A DNA stretch of 20,266 bases from Rhizosphaericola sp047606825 (GCA_047606825.1 JASGDY010000119.1:1-20266), one strand, 5' to 3'. Positions 1 to 7,757 are shown, numbered from the stretch's first letter. Notes: generated from the letters alone by a model not told the origin. Made by a program: numbers and translations.

Positions 1-84
1 GCAATCCTTACACGTAAAACGTTGCTTACCCTTTACAAAACCGCGTTTTACCTTGTTTTCTGAATTACATTTCACACATTTCAT
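1..84 (-). CDS. IS1-type transposase, N-terminal zinc-ribbon part (cut by window edge)
   Basis: Reading the minus strand from the ATG at 84 gives 28 residues that run off the left edge. They begin MKCVKC and end TCKDC, so there are two CxxC pairs (C3, C6 and C25, C28) about 20 residues apart, with a basic GKQRF stretch between them. This is the form of the zinc-binding N-domain of IS1-family (InsA-like) transposases, where the second pair is normally followed by a short aromatic motif; that part lies outside the window. The start is supported by a well-placed promoter box directly upstream. The assignment rests on motif layout only. Another small zinc-ribbon protein is possible but less likely. 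The rest of the element and its left end cannot be seen. Confidence 0.6.
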   Translation of the reverse strand, partial: MKCVKCNSENKVKRGFVKGKQRFTCKDC

Positions 85-88
85 GATG

Positions 89-119
89 CAAATATACAAA
101 AAGTATATTTACTTAACAA
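89..119 (-). promoter_or_regulatory. Promoter of the IS1-type transposase gene, nearly leaderless
   Basis: On the minus strand TATATTTG (89-96) matches the Bacteroidota -7 box TAnnTTTG. A TTG at 117-119 lies 20 bases upstream, the expected -33 spacing. The box ends only four bases before the ATG at 84, so the transcript would have almost no leader. Confidence 0.5.
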
Positions 120-372
120 TACCATTTAGTGAATAGTTAAGCGTGGATAGTATTTAACGTGTTGGGAGGTATTTTGTTTGGAAGTAGGGAAATAATCACT
201 GATGCACATGTGTCATGTATACTTTCGTATGCTTGGATACATATCGAAACGGTATCGTCTTGTTTTACCTTTGAAAGAGAAATGCAATCGAAGTAGCTGA
301 GGCCTCTATAGCGTATCCCAAAAATTGTCTGTATTTCCCTGAACATACGTATTGGATAAAACCAGGAGCGTG

Positions 373-768
373 TCAGATGGAAATGGTACTCAATTTTTTA
401 GATATATCTTTAAGGGCAAAATTCAATGTTTTTATTTCTGTATCGTTGAAATTTGCTTCTTTTCCGTTGACGATATTGCCGTTAATTCTCTGGTATAGCC
501 ATGTCCTTTGCTTGTTGAAGTATTTTTTGGCAATGTAAGACAAGCTAACAATTTCTGAAACCTCTGCCAATTTAATTTTTAAGCTTATTTCTTCAATATC
601 TTGTTTGCCTTTTTCTTTTTGTTTTACTGCCAAGTCTTTCATAAATGCAACTATATGTTTTTTGTCTTCTTCGCTTGTGAAGTTTTGTTTTATTACGGCA
701 AGTTGCTTTTTAGCATCTTCGGGAGTTGTGCAATTGGCTAATTTTTCGAGTTGTTTTTTTAGCTTCAT
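373..768 (-). CDS. DUF5053-family protein
   Basis: This 131-residue protein of unknown function is highly charged in its N-terminal half. Its C-terminal part (about residues 75-131) contains SYIAKKYF, RTWLYQRING, NIVNGK and a helix TLNFALKDISKKL. I recognise this as the DUF5053 domain found in small Bacteroidota proteins, often in phage-like or accessory regions. The short helical arrangement and WLYQR core suggest a DNA-binding helix-turn-helix, but that is inference. It starts three bases after the stop of the gene at 772-966 and so forms a two-gene operon with it. Base composition is AT-rich, as in the other accessory genes here. No catalytic motif or signal peptide is visible. Confidence 0.7.
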   Translation of the reverse strand: MKLKKQLEKLANCTTPEDAKKQLAVIKQNFTSEEDKKHIVAFMKDLAVKQKEKGKQDIEEISLKIKLAEVSEIVSLSYIAKKYFNKQRTWLYQRINGNIVNGKEANFNDTEIKTLNFALKDISKKLSTISI

Positions 769-771
769 AAT

Positions 772-966
772 TTATTTTTTAAGTTTTTTAATTTCTTCTT
801 CCAATTTTTCAAGTGTTTTAAGAAGGTCTAATTTTTCATTTATTTCTTCTTCAAACTTTTGGCCGGTCATCTCTGAAAGCCCCCTAAACATTTCTAATTC
901 TGCTTTTGTCTGCATTCTCCTTACTGCAATTTGTTGAAGGATTTCTTTGCCTTTTTCTTTGTCCAT
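772..966 (-). CDS. Small coiled-coil protein, first gene of the DUF5053 operon
   Basis: This 64-residue protein begins MDKEKGKEILQQ and ends in a charged heptad-like stretch (EKLDLLKTLEKLEEEIKKL) expected to form a coiled coil. The ATG at 966 is chosen because a strong purine-rich ribosome-binding site (AAGGAAAGGA) sits directly before it. A possible in-frame TTG at 987 falls inside the promoter -7 box and is unlikely to be translated. It has no recognised family. The three-base gap to the DUF5053 gene indicates co-transcription and probably translational coupling. The two products may work as partners, which is inference from the layout only. Confidence 0.65.
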   Translation of the reverse strand: MDKEKGKEILQQIAVRRMQTKAELEMFRGLSEMTGQKFEEEINEKLDLLKTLEKLEEEIKKLKK

Positions 967-984
967 TTCCTTTCCTTGGTTTGA

Positions 985-1009
985 CAAATATAATAATCAT
1001 TTGATTATT
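985..1009 (-). promoter_or_regulatory. Promoter and palindromic operator of the DUF5053 operon
   Basis: On the minus strand TATATTTG (985-992) is a -7 box. Directly upstream lies a perfect inverted repeat AATAATCA-TT-TGATTATT (992-1009), placed where a repressor would block RNA polymerase. No clear -33 TTG is present. The pattern suggests autoregulation by one of the operon products, which is inference. Confidence 0.45.
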
Positions 1010-1023
1010 GTAAAAATATTTTT

Positions 1024-1236
1024 ATGTTTTTTGCCATTGGTGAGAAATTGAAAAACGCTAGCGCGCTGGAAACGGCATCCGTCAGCTACAAAAAAATGAG
1101 CGGAACCAAAGAGCCGTATTACAGGATTAGGATAGGTGAGTGGCGTATAGGCATCTATTATAAGAATCCAAACATCGTATTCTTGTTGATTTTGCAACGT
1201 GGACAGATATATAAAAAATTTCCACCTAAAAATTAA
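1024..1236 (+). pseudogene. RelE/ParE-type toxin gene lacking its N-terminus
   Basis: The 70-residue frame carries the C-terminal core of RelE-superfamily toxins: YKKMSG, then YYRIRIGEWRIGIYY, then a strand IVFLLIL and a terminal RGQIYKKFP. Family members are usually about 85-95 residues and begin with a beta strand and a helix hairpin. Here the frame has no start codon upstream of 1024 and meets a stop at 994-996, so the first 20 or so residues are missing. No antitoxin gene lies next to it. I therefore read it as a decayed or 5'-truncated toxin gene, probably inactive. Translation from the ATG at 1024 as a short protein cannot be excluded. It faces away from the DUF5053 operon. Confidence 0.5.
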
Positions 1237-1263
1237 AAACCACACAGTTCGTTTTTACGGCTT

Positions 1264-1312
1264 TAAAAACGCCCAAAGCTCAACGACATTGCGTTGTTGA
1301 GCTTTGGGCGTT
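1264..1312 (-). terminator. Rho-independent terminator of the peroxiredoxin gene
   Basis: A 20-bp stem (1268-1287 with 1293-1312, one G-T wobble) with a 5-base loop is followed on the minus strand by TTTTT (1265-1269). It begins 18 bases after the peroxiredoxin stop. There is no T tract on the plus strand, so it serves mainly the minus-strand gene. Confidence 0.8.
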
Positions 1313-1329
1313 GAGCTTTGCCTATTTAT

Positions 1330-1968
1330 TTAAATATTGGGCTGCGGCGTGTAGCGCAGGTAAGGTTTTACTGCTTTGAATCCTTTGGGGAATTTGACCT
1401 TGGCGTCTTCGTCGTTGATGGCGGGCGAGACGACGACATCCTGTCCTTGTTCCCAGTTGGCGGGTGTGGTCACGCCGTAGTTGGCCGTCAACTGCAAAGA
1501 GTCGATGGCACGGAGGATTTCATTGAAGTTCCTCCCGGTGGAAGGCGGATAAGTGATGGTCAGTTTGATTTTCTTGTCCGGTCCGATGACGACCACGGAA
1601 CGCACGGTTGTCGTTGCGGCCGCATTGGGATGGAGGAAGTCGTACAGTTCCGATACTTTGCGGTCTTCGTCGGCGACGATGGGATAGTTGACCTTTTCGC
1701 CGCTGACTTCTTCGATGTCCTGTATCCACGCGTTGTGGTTGTCGAGGCTGTCCACGCTGAGCGCCAATACTTTTACGTTCCTTTTCGGGAATTCGTCGTT
1801 GTTGAGTGCGGCCGTCTTTCCCAGTTCCGTCGTGCAGATAGGCGTGAAATCCGAAGGGTGGGAAAACAACAATCCCCAGGAATCTCCCAGGTATTCGTAT
1901 AGGTCGATGTCGCCTTGCGTGGTCTTTGCTTGGAAGTTGGGGGCAGTGTCCCCGAGATGTAATGACAT
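1330..1968 (-). CDS. 1-Cys peroxiredoxin (AhpC/TSA superfamily, Prx6 type)
   Basis: This 212-residue cytoplasmic thiol peroxidase reduces H2O2 and organic peroxides. The peroxidatic site follows the family pattern PxxxTxxC: P38, T42, C45 in HPSDFTPICTTELG. C45 is the only cysteine in the protein, so there is no resolving cysteine; reduction must come from an outside thiol, as in the Prx6/1-Cys class. The long C-terminal extension after about residue 160, with the motif VTTPANWEQGQDVVV, is also typical of Prx6. The ATG at 1968 is chosen because it gives the standard N-terminus MSLHLGDTAPNF; an upstream frame to 2013 would run through the promoter -7 box. The gene is monocistronic, with its own promoter and terminator. 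Confidence 0.93.
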   Translation of the reverse strand: MSLHLGDTAPNFQAKTTQGDIDLYEYLGDSWGLLFSHPSDFTPICTTELGKTAALNNDEFPKRNVKVLALSVDSLDNHNAWIQDIEEVSGEKVNYPIVADEDRKVSELYDFLHPNAAATTTVRSVVVIGPDKKIKLTITYPPSTGRNFNEILRAIDSLQLTANYGVTTPANWEQGQDVVVSPAINDEDAKVKFPKGFKAVKPYLRYTPQPNI

Positions 1969-1999
1969 GTTATTTGCTTTAAATGGTGAATGATGTCTA

Positions 2000-2033
2000 C
2001 AAAGGTAATGCAATATTTTAATCTACAAAACAA
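2000..2033 (-). promoter_or_regulatory. Promoter of the peroxiredoxin gene
   Basis: On the minus strand TACCTTTG (2000-2007) is a -7 box with TTTG (2026-2029) 18 bases upstream and a TTG at 2031-2033. A short inverted repeat TCTAC (2022-2026) / GTAGA (2034-2038) brackets the -33 region and could bind a redox regulator; that last point is speculation. Confidence 0.5.
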
Positions 2034-2038
2034 GTAGA

Positions 2039-2409
2039 CTTATTAAATATATTTTAAAAATATCGCAGGATGTCTTGGTATTGAAGTAGCATGTGTGCAA
2101 TCGATGATGTCTCTTAATCCATACGTTATAAGTGTACTATATATTTAATGTATCATTATGTGATAAAAAATGCCATATACCGTCCATTTTATCCATTGTT
2201 ATTTGACGAATATGAAAAAATAAGAACCATTTTTATATTTTTTTCTGTTTGGTTAGGGTCTTTTAGTGCTTTTGTTCAACAAATTGCACTATAAATAGAC
2301 ATATCAAAAAATAATATCTTAACATTTATTAAGAAATTTTTAAGTTACGAAAATGTTAAGGCTATATGGACACAAAGTTTTTATTTTGCATTCAAATAAA
2401 AACAATCAC
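2039..2409. other. AT-rich intergenic region between divergent peroxiredoxin and receptor genes
   Basis: This stretch of about 370 bases is very AT-rich and has no convincing open frame. It must contain the receptor promoter, but I found no exact TAnnTTTG box before 2410. The nearest is an imperfect TTATTTTG about 20 bases upstream of the start. Several A/T tracts are present. Nothing else is supported. Confidence 0.5.
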
Positions 2410-5400
2410 ATGCTGTTAAAAAGAATTTTTCAACTAATGCTTATCGTCGTACTACCGAGCTTGGCGGTCGCCCAGGTTACAACCAGTAGTATCACGGGAA
2501 CGGTAAAGACGGCAGACGGAAAGACGGTCTCCGGTGCCGCAGTGAAGGCTGTACACGTTCCTACCGGGTCGGTTTATACCGCTGTTTCTACTTCGGATGG
2601 GGTGTTTACACTTCCCAGCGTAAGAGTCGGTGGTCCATTTACCGTTACGGTCGACTATGTTGGCCTTGAAAGTTTTAAACTAGAAGACGTCACCACAACC
2701 CTGGGTACGCCCTTAGTGCTTGATGTCGTATTGAAAGATAAAACGGGAACGTTGGATAATGTTGTGGTTTCCGCAACTGCCAAAAACAATGTCATCAGTT
2801 CCTTGCGGAACGGAACGGCGATTACCGTGACACAGAGGGATATCCAGTCGATGCCGACTGTCAACAGGAGCGTGCAGGACTTCGCCAGGCTGATGCCGCA
2901 GGTAAAGGTGGGCAATGCTTCCGCCGACGGTGCTTCCACGGGTATTTCTTTCGGTGGCCAGAACAATAGGTACAACCAATTCACCATTGACGGTGCCAAT
3001 GCGACGGATGGTTTCGGTTTAGGTTCGACAGGGACGAATGGTGGGCAGGCCAACCTGAACCCCATATCCATGGAAGTGATTCAGGAGCTACAGATGGTCA
3101 TGTCGCCTTACGACGTCACCCAGGGAGGTTTTACCGGTGGTGGCATCAACGCTATCACCAAGAGCGGTACCAACCAGTTCCACGGTGCGCTGTATGGCCA
3201 ATACCAAAACCAGAATTTCGTAGGGAAAAATGTGCCTTACAACAGTGACATTACCAGAAAGAAGTTAGACGATTTCAAAAATTCCACTTGGGGTGCGAGC
3301 TTTAGTGGTGCACTGGTCAAAAACAAGTTGTTTTTCTATGCCAACTATGAACAATACAATAGAACAACGCCGCTGGCTTATGACCCGACAAACTCCGGTT
3401 CTGGCTCCAATGTTTCGGCAAGTACGTTGGAGACCATCAGGCAATACTTGATTAGTACCTATGACTATGACCCGGGGACTTACGGTGCTATCAACAAAAA
3501 GAACCATTCAACTTCCATTTTCGGAAGACTTGACTGGAACATCGACGACAAGAACAAACTGATGGTGCGTTTTAACCATGTTGACGGTTATAACGACATC
3601 ATAAGCCGGACTGCCAGCTCTGCTGTATTTTCCAACTCCGGCTATCGTTTCAACGACAAGAACAATTCATTTGTAGCCGAACTGAACTCAAGCATTTCGT
3701 CCAATATGTCCAATACTTTGCGCCTGACTTACACGTCCATCAGGGACAGCAGGTTGGCGATGAGCGACTTTCCTTCGCTGACGATTTATGATCTCAATTC
3801 CAGTGGGGCCAGTATCACTTACAATATAGGTGGTGAATATTCGTCCATTGTCAACGCACTGAACCAGGATGTGTTTACTGTCACGGACAACTTAAACATC
3901 TATAAAGGAAAACATACGTTGACTTTCGGTACTGACAACCTGTTCTACAACAGTAAGAACTGGTTCCTCCAAAACTTTTATGGTTCCTATTATTATGGCA
4001 AATCCGGCCAATCCGGTGGTTGGGACAATTTTGTCGCCAACGACAGTTTGCAAAGCTATTACGTAGGGTATTCCAACAGTTCGGATGCTTCCGACAGAGC
4101 TCCCGCTTCTCTGCATGCGGCACAGTTGGGAGTTTATGGACAGGATGTGGTCAACTTGACCGACAGGTTCAAGTTGACTTATGGTCTAAGGATAGATCTG
4201 CCTCTGTACTTTAATAAGCCTGATGAAAATACTACCTTCAATACCGCTTTTGCTTCTTACGGTGTGGCAACGAACCAAATGCCTAAATCCAGACTTTTGT
4301 TGTCCCCTAGGGTTGGTTTTAACTGGGACATCAACGGCGACAAGTCCACACAGTTGCGTGGTGGGGCGGGGCTGTTTACTGGTCGCGTTCCCTTTGTGTG
4401 GATTTCGAACCAGATATCCAATACGGGTGTGGCGACTACGAGTGCCAGTTATTCTAGTTATTCCGCGACATCTGCTGCCGGTATCAAGTTCAATTATGAC
4501 CCTACCGATGCGCATAGAGGAGCCTTTATCCCTTCCAGTGGGTCTGGCGGAGTTATCAACGTCATTGACAAAGACTTCAAATTGCCCCAAGTGTTCAGGG
4601 CAAACATAGCGTTGGACAAAAAACTGGGCTTCTGGGGATTGATAGGAACTTTGGAAGCTGTGTACACCAAAACGTTGAACAATGCCGACTATACCAACCT
4701 GAACCTTAAAGATTCCAGTGCGGTAGCTATCGCCAATACGACAAGACCTTACTATAAATATGTGTCTTCAACCTATGGCAACGTATTGTTGTTGAGAAAT
4801 ACCAGCAAAGGATATAGCTACAACTTAACGGCGCAGTTGCAGAAAGCCTATTCCCAAGGTTGGAGAGGTAGCATCGCCTATACGTATGGGCACTCCACAT
4901 CGTTGAACGACCTGACGTCATCCGTTGCCCAGTCCAACTGGAGGTCTCCACTTGCTATCAACGGGTTGAACAGCCCCGACCTCGCTACGTCCAACTTTGA
5001 TTTGGGTTCCCGTGTCGTTGGGTTCATTTCCAAGGAATTCAAATATTCCAAAAACGCGTCCACTACGTTGAACTTGATTTATACCGGACAGTCAGGGCAA
5101 GTATTCTCTTATGTGTACGCAAGTGCCATACTTGGTTCGGGAGACTATGCAAGCTCTGGTGTAAGTACTTCATTGGTATATATCCCGAACACGTCCACGG
5201 ATGCCAATTTTGTGGACATCAGCGGCGGCAAGACTGCCCAGGCTCAGTGGGAAGATTTCCGTTCGTTCATGAATGACAACAAATACCTGAAAGAACACGC
5301 GGGACAAAATTCTAAACGTAACGGAGACAGAATGCCATGGGAAAACCATTTTGACTTTAAGATATCCCAGAACTTCATGATAGGTGCCAATAGACTGGAA

Positions 5401-5685
5401 ATATTCTATAGTATCCTGAACGTAAGTAATCTATTGAACAAAAACTGGGGTTGGAGCTATGGTGGCAACGACGGTTTCTACACGCAGTCCAAAGCCTTGT
5501 TTACCGTGGTTACTTCTGGAACCCAAACTGCCAACGGCGTTTCCAAGACCGTAAGTGCAAGCAATCCAGCTTTCCAGTTCAACATTAGCAACATGACCAA
5601 AATCAAGGATACGTACAGGCCTTATTCCGTATCTGACTTTACCTCTAGGTGGAGTTCTATTTTGGGTGTCAGGTATTCTTTTTAA
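2410..5685 (+). CDS. Oar-like TonB-dependent outer-membrane receptor
   Basis: This 1091-residue outer-membrane protein starts with a signal peptide (MLLKRIFQLM..., cut after AVA before Q). A carboxypeptidase-regulatory-like domain follows (about residues 23-110: SITGTVKTADGKTVSGAAV ... GVFTLPSVRVGG), then a plug domain (about 115-260) with NQFTIDGANATD and GGGINAITKSGTNQFHG. The rest is a large beta barrel ending in the aromatic C-terminus GVRYSF. The layout matches the Oar-type group rather than SusC, and no SusD partner lies next to it. The substrate is unknown. The ATG at 2410 is chosen because the signal peptide begins there; an upstream ATG at 2353 would add a 19-residue hydrophilic tail. 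A strong terminator follows, so the gene appears to be transcribed alone. Confidence 0.92.
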   Translation: MLLKRIFQLMLIVVLPSLAVAQVTTSSITGTVKTADGKTVSGAAVKAVHVPTGSVYTAVSTSDGVFTLPSVRVGGPFTVTVDYVGLESFKLEDVTTTLGTPLVLDVVLKDKTGTLDNVVVSATAKNNVISSLRNGTAITVTQRDIQSMPTVNRSVQDFARLMPQVKVGNASADGASTGISFGGQNNRYNQFTIDGANATDGFGLGSTGTNGGQANLNPISMEVIQELQMVMSPYDVTQGGFTGGGINAITKSGTNQFHGALYGQYQNQNFVGKNVPYNSDITRKKLDDFKNSTWGASFSGALVKNKLFFYANYEQYNRTTPLAYDPTNSGSGSNVSASTLETIRQYLISTYDYDPGTYGAINKKNHSTSIFGRLDWNIDDKNKLMVRFNHVDGYNDIISRTASSAVFSNSGYRFNDKNNSFVAELNSSISSNMSNTLRLTYTSIRDSRLAMSDFPSLTIYDLNSSGASITYNIGGEYSSIVNALNQDVFTVTDNLNIYKGKHTLTFGTDNLFYNSKNWFLQNFYGSYYYGKSGQSGGWDNFVANDSLQSYYVGYSNSSDASDRAPASLHAAQLGVYGQDVVNLTDRFKLTYGLRIDLPLYFNKPDENTTFNTAFASYGVATNQMPKSRLLLSPRVGFNWDINGDKSTQLRGGAGLFTGRVPFVWISNQISNTGVATTSASYSSYSATSAAGIKFNYDPTDAHRGAFIPSSGSGGVINVIDKDFKLPQVFRANIALDKKLGFWGLIGTLEAVYTKTLNNADYTNLNLKDSSAVAIANTTRPYYKYVSSTYGNVLLLRNTSKGYSYNLTAQLQKAYSQGWRGSIAYTYGHSTSLNDLTSSVAQSNWRSPLAINGLNSPDLATSNFDLGSRVVGFISKEFKYSKNASTTLNLIYTGQSGQVFSYVYASAILGSGDYASSGVSTSLVYIPNTSTDANFVDISGGKTAQAQWEDFRSFMNDNKYLKEHAGQNSKRNGDRMPWENHFDFKISQNFMIGANRLEIFYSILNVSNLLNKNWGWSYGGNDGFYTQSKALFTVVTSGTQTANGVSKTVSASNPAFQFNISNMTKIKDTYRPYSVSDFTSRWSSILGVRYSF

Positions 5686-5703
5686 TCTATTTTCTCGCAA
5701 CTT

Positions 5704-5740
5704 GAAAAGAGCCGCTTATATCCTAAGCGGCTCTTTTCTT
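5704..5740 (+). terminator. Rho-independent terminator of the receptor gene
   Basis: A perfect 15-bp stem, 5704-5718 with 5724-5738 (GAAAAGAGCCGCTTA and its complement), has the loop TATCC and a T-rich tail. It lies 18 bases after the receptor stop. Confidence 0.9.
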
Positions 5741-5764
5741 TCCACCATTGTTCTTAACATTTCC

Positions 5765-5772
5765 TACCTTTG
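5765..5772 (+). promoter_or_regulatory. -7 promoter box of the MATE gene
   Basis: TACCTTTG matches TAnnTTTG and ends nine bases before the ATG at 5782. The TTG at 5770 is part of this box, which argues against it as a start codon. The only TTG upstream (5748-5750) is closer than the usual -33 spacing. Confidence 0.4.
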
Positions 5773-5781
5773 TCGGCTCTT

Positions 5782-7110
5782 ATGCTCAAACAGGAAGCTG
5801 CCAAAACACTCAAATTATCCGCCCCAATCATATTAGGCGAACTGACACAGATGTCCCTTGGCATCATCAACAGTGCCATGGTTGGAAGTGTCCATTACAA
5901 GCAACTCGCCGCGTCGGCACTCGTCAACAGCGTGCTGAACATTCCTTACGTACTTGGCATCGGCATGTCGATGTGCATCTCCCAAACCGTGGCGACAGCC
6001 AACGGTCGCGGTGACAAAGGCAGCGTCGCACATTATCTATACAATGGTGTTGCCCTGATGATTCTCGCGGCATTGGTCATATCGTTGGTATTGGAACTCC
6101 TGCAACCAATATTGTTCCATCTGGGGCAGGACAGGGACGTGGCCGTATTGGCGGGGCCTTATCTGCGGTTGATGGGATTTTCGGTTATTCCGATGCTGTT
6201 GTTCTTTGCCTTGAAGCAGTTTACGGACGGCCTCGAACTGACCAAGACGGCGATGGTGCTGTCCATGGCAGCGATGCCGTTGAACGTGTTGTTTGACTAT
6301 ACGTTTATCTTTGGACATTTCGGGTTTCCGCGTATGGGGCTGCGTGGGGCAGGCATCGGGACGTTGGTGACGCGGACGCTCGTGTTGGCCATATTAGCGT
6401 TGATTATTCTGTTCCATCCGAAATTCAGACCGTTCATCCGCGACAGAAAAACGCAGTGGTACCTCAGCCGAAAGACGTTTAACGAATTGTTGCATATTGG
6501 CATTCCAAGTGGTCTGCAAGGCGTGCTGGAAGTCGCGGCATTTGCGGTCTCCGGGATTTTGGCGGGGGTGTTTGGCGCGGTTGCGCTGGCGGCACACCAG
6601 ATAGCGTTGCAGTCGGCGACATTTACGTTCATGGTCTCGATGGGTCTTGCCCAAGGAACGTCCATCCGTATCGGCAATGCTTTTGGAAGGAAAGACTGGA
6701 AGCTTATCGGCGCGATTGGCAAGTCTACTTTTATAACTGGGCTGGTCTATGGTGGCATCTGTGCCGTGCTGTTTATTTCCTTACGAAATCATTTGCCGTA
6801 TATATTCAACCAGGACCCGCAAGTAGTGCGCGTAACGTCTGTATTGTTTGTTTTTTCGGCGGTGTTCCAGATTTCTGACGCGACACAGGCGATTGGTGTC
6901 GGCGTATTGCGGGGTGTGAAAGACGTAACGGCTCCGACAATCTATATGGCCGTTGCGTATTGGGTGTTGGGGCTTCCGGTAGGTGCGTTTTTGGGATTCC
7001 GTCTTGACTGGGGTGTCTATGGGTTGTGGACGGGATTTGTGATTGGTTTGAGTTGTGTGTCGATATTGTTGAATAGGCGGTTTCGCCAGTTGGTAAGGGC
7101 TAGTAAGTAA
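5782..7110 (+). CDS. MATE-family multidrug/cation efflux transporter
   Basis: This 442-residue inner-membrane protein has about twelve hydrophobic segments in two homologous halves, the usual size for multidrug and toxin extrusion pumps. Family features include the first helix region LSAPIILGELTQMSLGIINSAMVG, the half-repeat start around HIGIPSGLQGVLEVAAFAVSGILAG with the following ALAAHQIALQ, and the GLAQGTSIRIGNAFGRKD loop. Such pumps expel cationic drugs, dyes or metabolites using Na+ or H+ gradients; the substrate cannot be told here. The ATG at 5782 is preferred over TTG 5770 because the latter overlaps the -7 box. It stands alone, separated by a terminator from the receptor gene and by about 650 bases from the next gene. 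Confidence 0.92.
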   Translation: MLKQEAAKTLKLSAPIILGELTQMSLGIINSAMVGSVHYKQLAASALVNSVLNIPYVLGIGMSMCISQTVATANGRGDKGSVAHYLYNGVALMILAALVISLVLELLQPILFHLGQDRDVAVLAGPYLRLMGFSVIPMLLFFALKQFTDGLELTKTAMVLSMAAMPLNVLFDYTFIFGHFGFPRMGLRGAGIGTLVTRTLVLAILALIILFHPKFRPFIRDRKTQWYLSRKTFNELLHIGIPSGLQGVLEVAAFAVSGILAGVFGAVALAAHQIALQSATFTFMVSMGLAQGTSIRIGNAFGRKDWKLIGAIGKSTFITGLVYGGICAVLFISLRNHLPYIFNQDPQVVRVTSVLFVFSAVFQISDATQAIGVGVLRGVKDVTAPTIYMAVAYWVLGLPVGAFLGFRLDWGVYGLWTGFVIGLSCVSILLNRRFRQLVRASK

Positions 7111-7122
7111 TGCAAAGAAAGC

Positions 7123-7155
7123 GTAGGAACGAAACATACAATGTCGCGTCCCTAC
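7123..7155. repeat. Hairpin repeat after the MATE gene
   Basis: GTAGGAACG (7123-7131) pairs with CGTCCCTAC (7147-7155) apart from one mismatch, and an inner ACAT/ATGT pair continues the stem. Hairpins of the GTAGGGACG...CGTCCCTAC kind are common intergenic repeats in Bacteroidota, as I recall. A TTTTT tract follows at 7165-7169, so it may also help to terminate MATE transcripts. Confidence 0.45.
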
Positions 7156-7580
7156 GGAACTCCGTTTTTACAACCAATAGATTCCGTTGGTACAAAATAA
7201 ACCGAGCCAGCCGCTCTGTTCGAAGCGAGATGACCTGCTACGGCGCGTCGGTACATATTGCTCAACCCTTGGTTCGCATCAGTAATGAACACGCCATCTC
7301 GTATTTCATTTTCCTGTCTTATGGCCGCTTTTTCCCGTGCTGTTTCGTCATGGTTATATCATGTATCTAAAAAATTCCGCATTTCGTAAACAAGATATGG
7401 ACGCTGTACTTTTCTTTTGCGAAAATTTCAAGTAACAAATTTCACCATTAATATAGTTAGACGCATAATGAAAAGGAACAGGACGTTCATGCAATGCCAG
7501 TCGTATTGGTTCTTTGCCTTATGTTTTTAGGTCGCAGCAATGTTGTTTTTTGTATAAAAAACACAACCATACCTGACTTG

Positions 7581-7612
7581 AAAGGCATCTTCCCCAATGG
7601 GAGATGCTTTTG
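7581..7612 (+). terminator. Terminator-like hairpin in the MATE-PepSY gap
   Basis: AAAGGCATCT-T-CCC (7581-7594) pairs with GGG-AGATGCTTTT (7599-7611) with one bulged T and one G-T pair; the loop is CAAT, with TTTT on the 3' side. It lies 470 bases after the MATE stop, so it may end an untranslated or small RNA rather than the MATE transcript. Confidence 0.45.
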
Positions 7613-7642
7613 AGTGGATAGTTGGATATTATGTTTTTCGAA

Positions 7643-7700
7643 ACATTAAGGAGTTAAGGATAGTTAAGGATAATCTTAATGCCCCTTGATTCCTTAATGT
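7643..7700. promoter_or_regulatory. Operator-like repeat cluster upstream of the PepSY gene
   Basis: TTAAGGA occurs three times (7646-7652, 7654-7660, 7664-7670). The outermost copy belongs to a perfect 10-bp inverted repeat, ACATTAAGGA (7643-7652) with TCCTTAATGT (7691-7700). The cluster ends 57 bases before the ATG at 7758. No exact -7 box is visible. Control by an iron-related regulator would fit the gene but is not shown. Confidence 0.4.
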
Positions 7701-7757
7701 ATTTTTCAACATGCTTAATTTACTGGTTTGAAAAATTAGCAATTGGTTATTCAAAAG

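Larger units (their letters stand above)
7111..7757. other. Gene-free stretch with several hairpins and a regulatory-looking region
   Basis: No convincing gene is seen over about 650 bases. The 86-codon frame at 7110-7370 begins in the MATE stop region and resembles no protein I know. The stretch holds a hairpin just after the MATE gene (7123-7155), a terminator-like hairpin (7581-7612), and a cluster of TTAAGGA repeats inside an inverted repeat (7643-7700) before the PepSY gene. The part between 7160 and 7270 has CTACGG/GGTAC pieces that look like repeat debris. Confidence 0.5.

Noticed and set aside
137..346. 69-codon minus-strand frame between the transposase start and the DUF5053 gene
   Set aside because: No recognisable motif, no ribosome-binding site or promoter box, and cysteine/serine-rich composition unlike the neighbours. 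It is probably chance.
1318..1902. 194-codon plus-strand frame opposite the peroxiredoxin gene
   Set aside because: It lies wholly antisense to a clear peroxiredoxin with full motifs. Its valine/glycine/arginine-rich content is a codon-complement artefact.
2353..2409. Upstream start of the TonB-dependent receptor
   Set aside because: It would put 19 hydrophilic residues before a normal signal peptide. The ATG at 2410 gives a standard N-terminus.
2410..5685. SusC of a polysaccharide-utilisation locus
   Set aside because: No SusD gene or glycoside hydrolase is nearby, and the plug and length fit the Oar-like group.
7110..7370. 86-codon plus-strand frame after the MATE gene
   Set aside because: It begins in the MATE stop region and runs through hairpin repeat sequence. 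It has no family resemblance.
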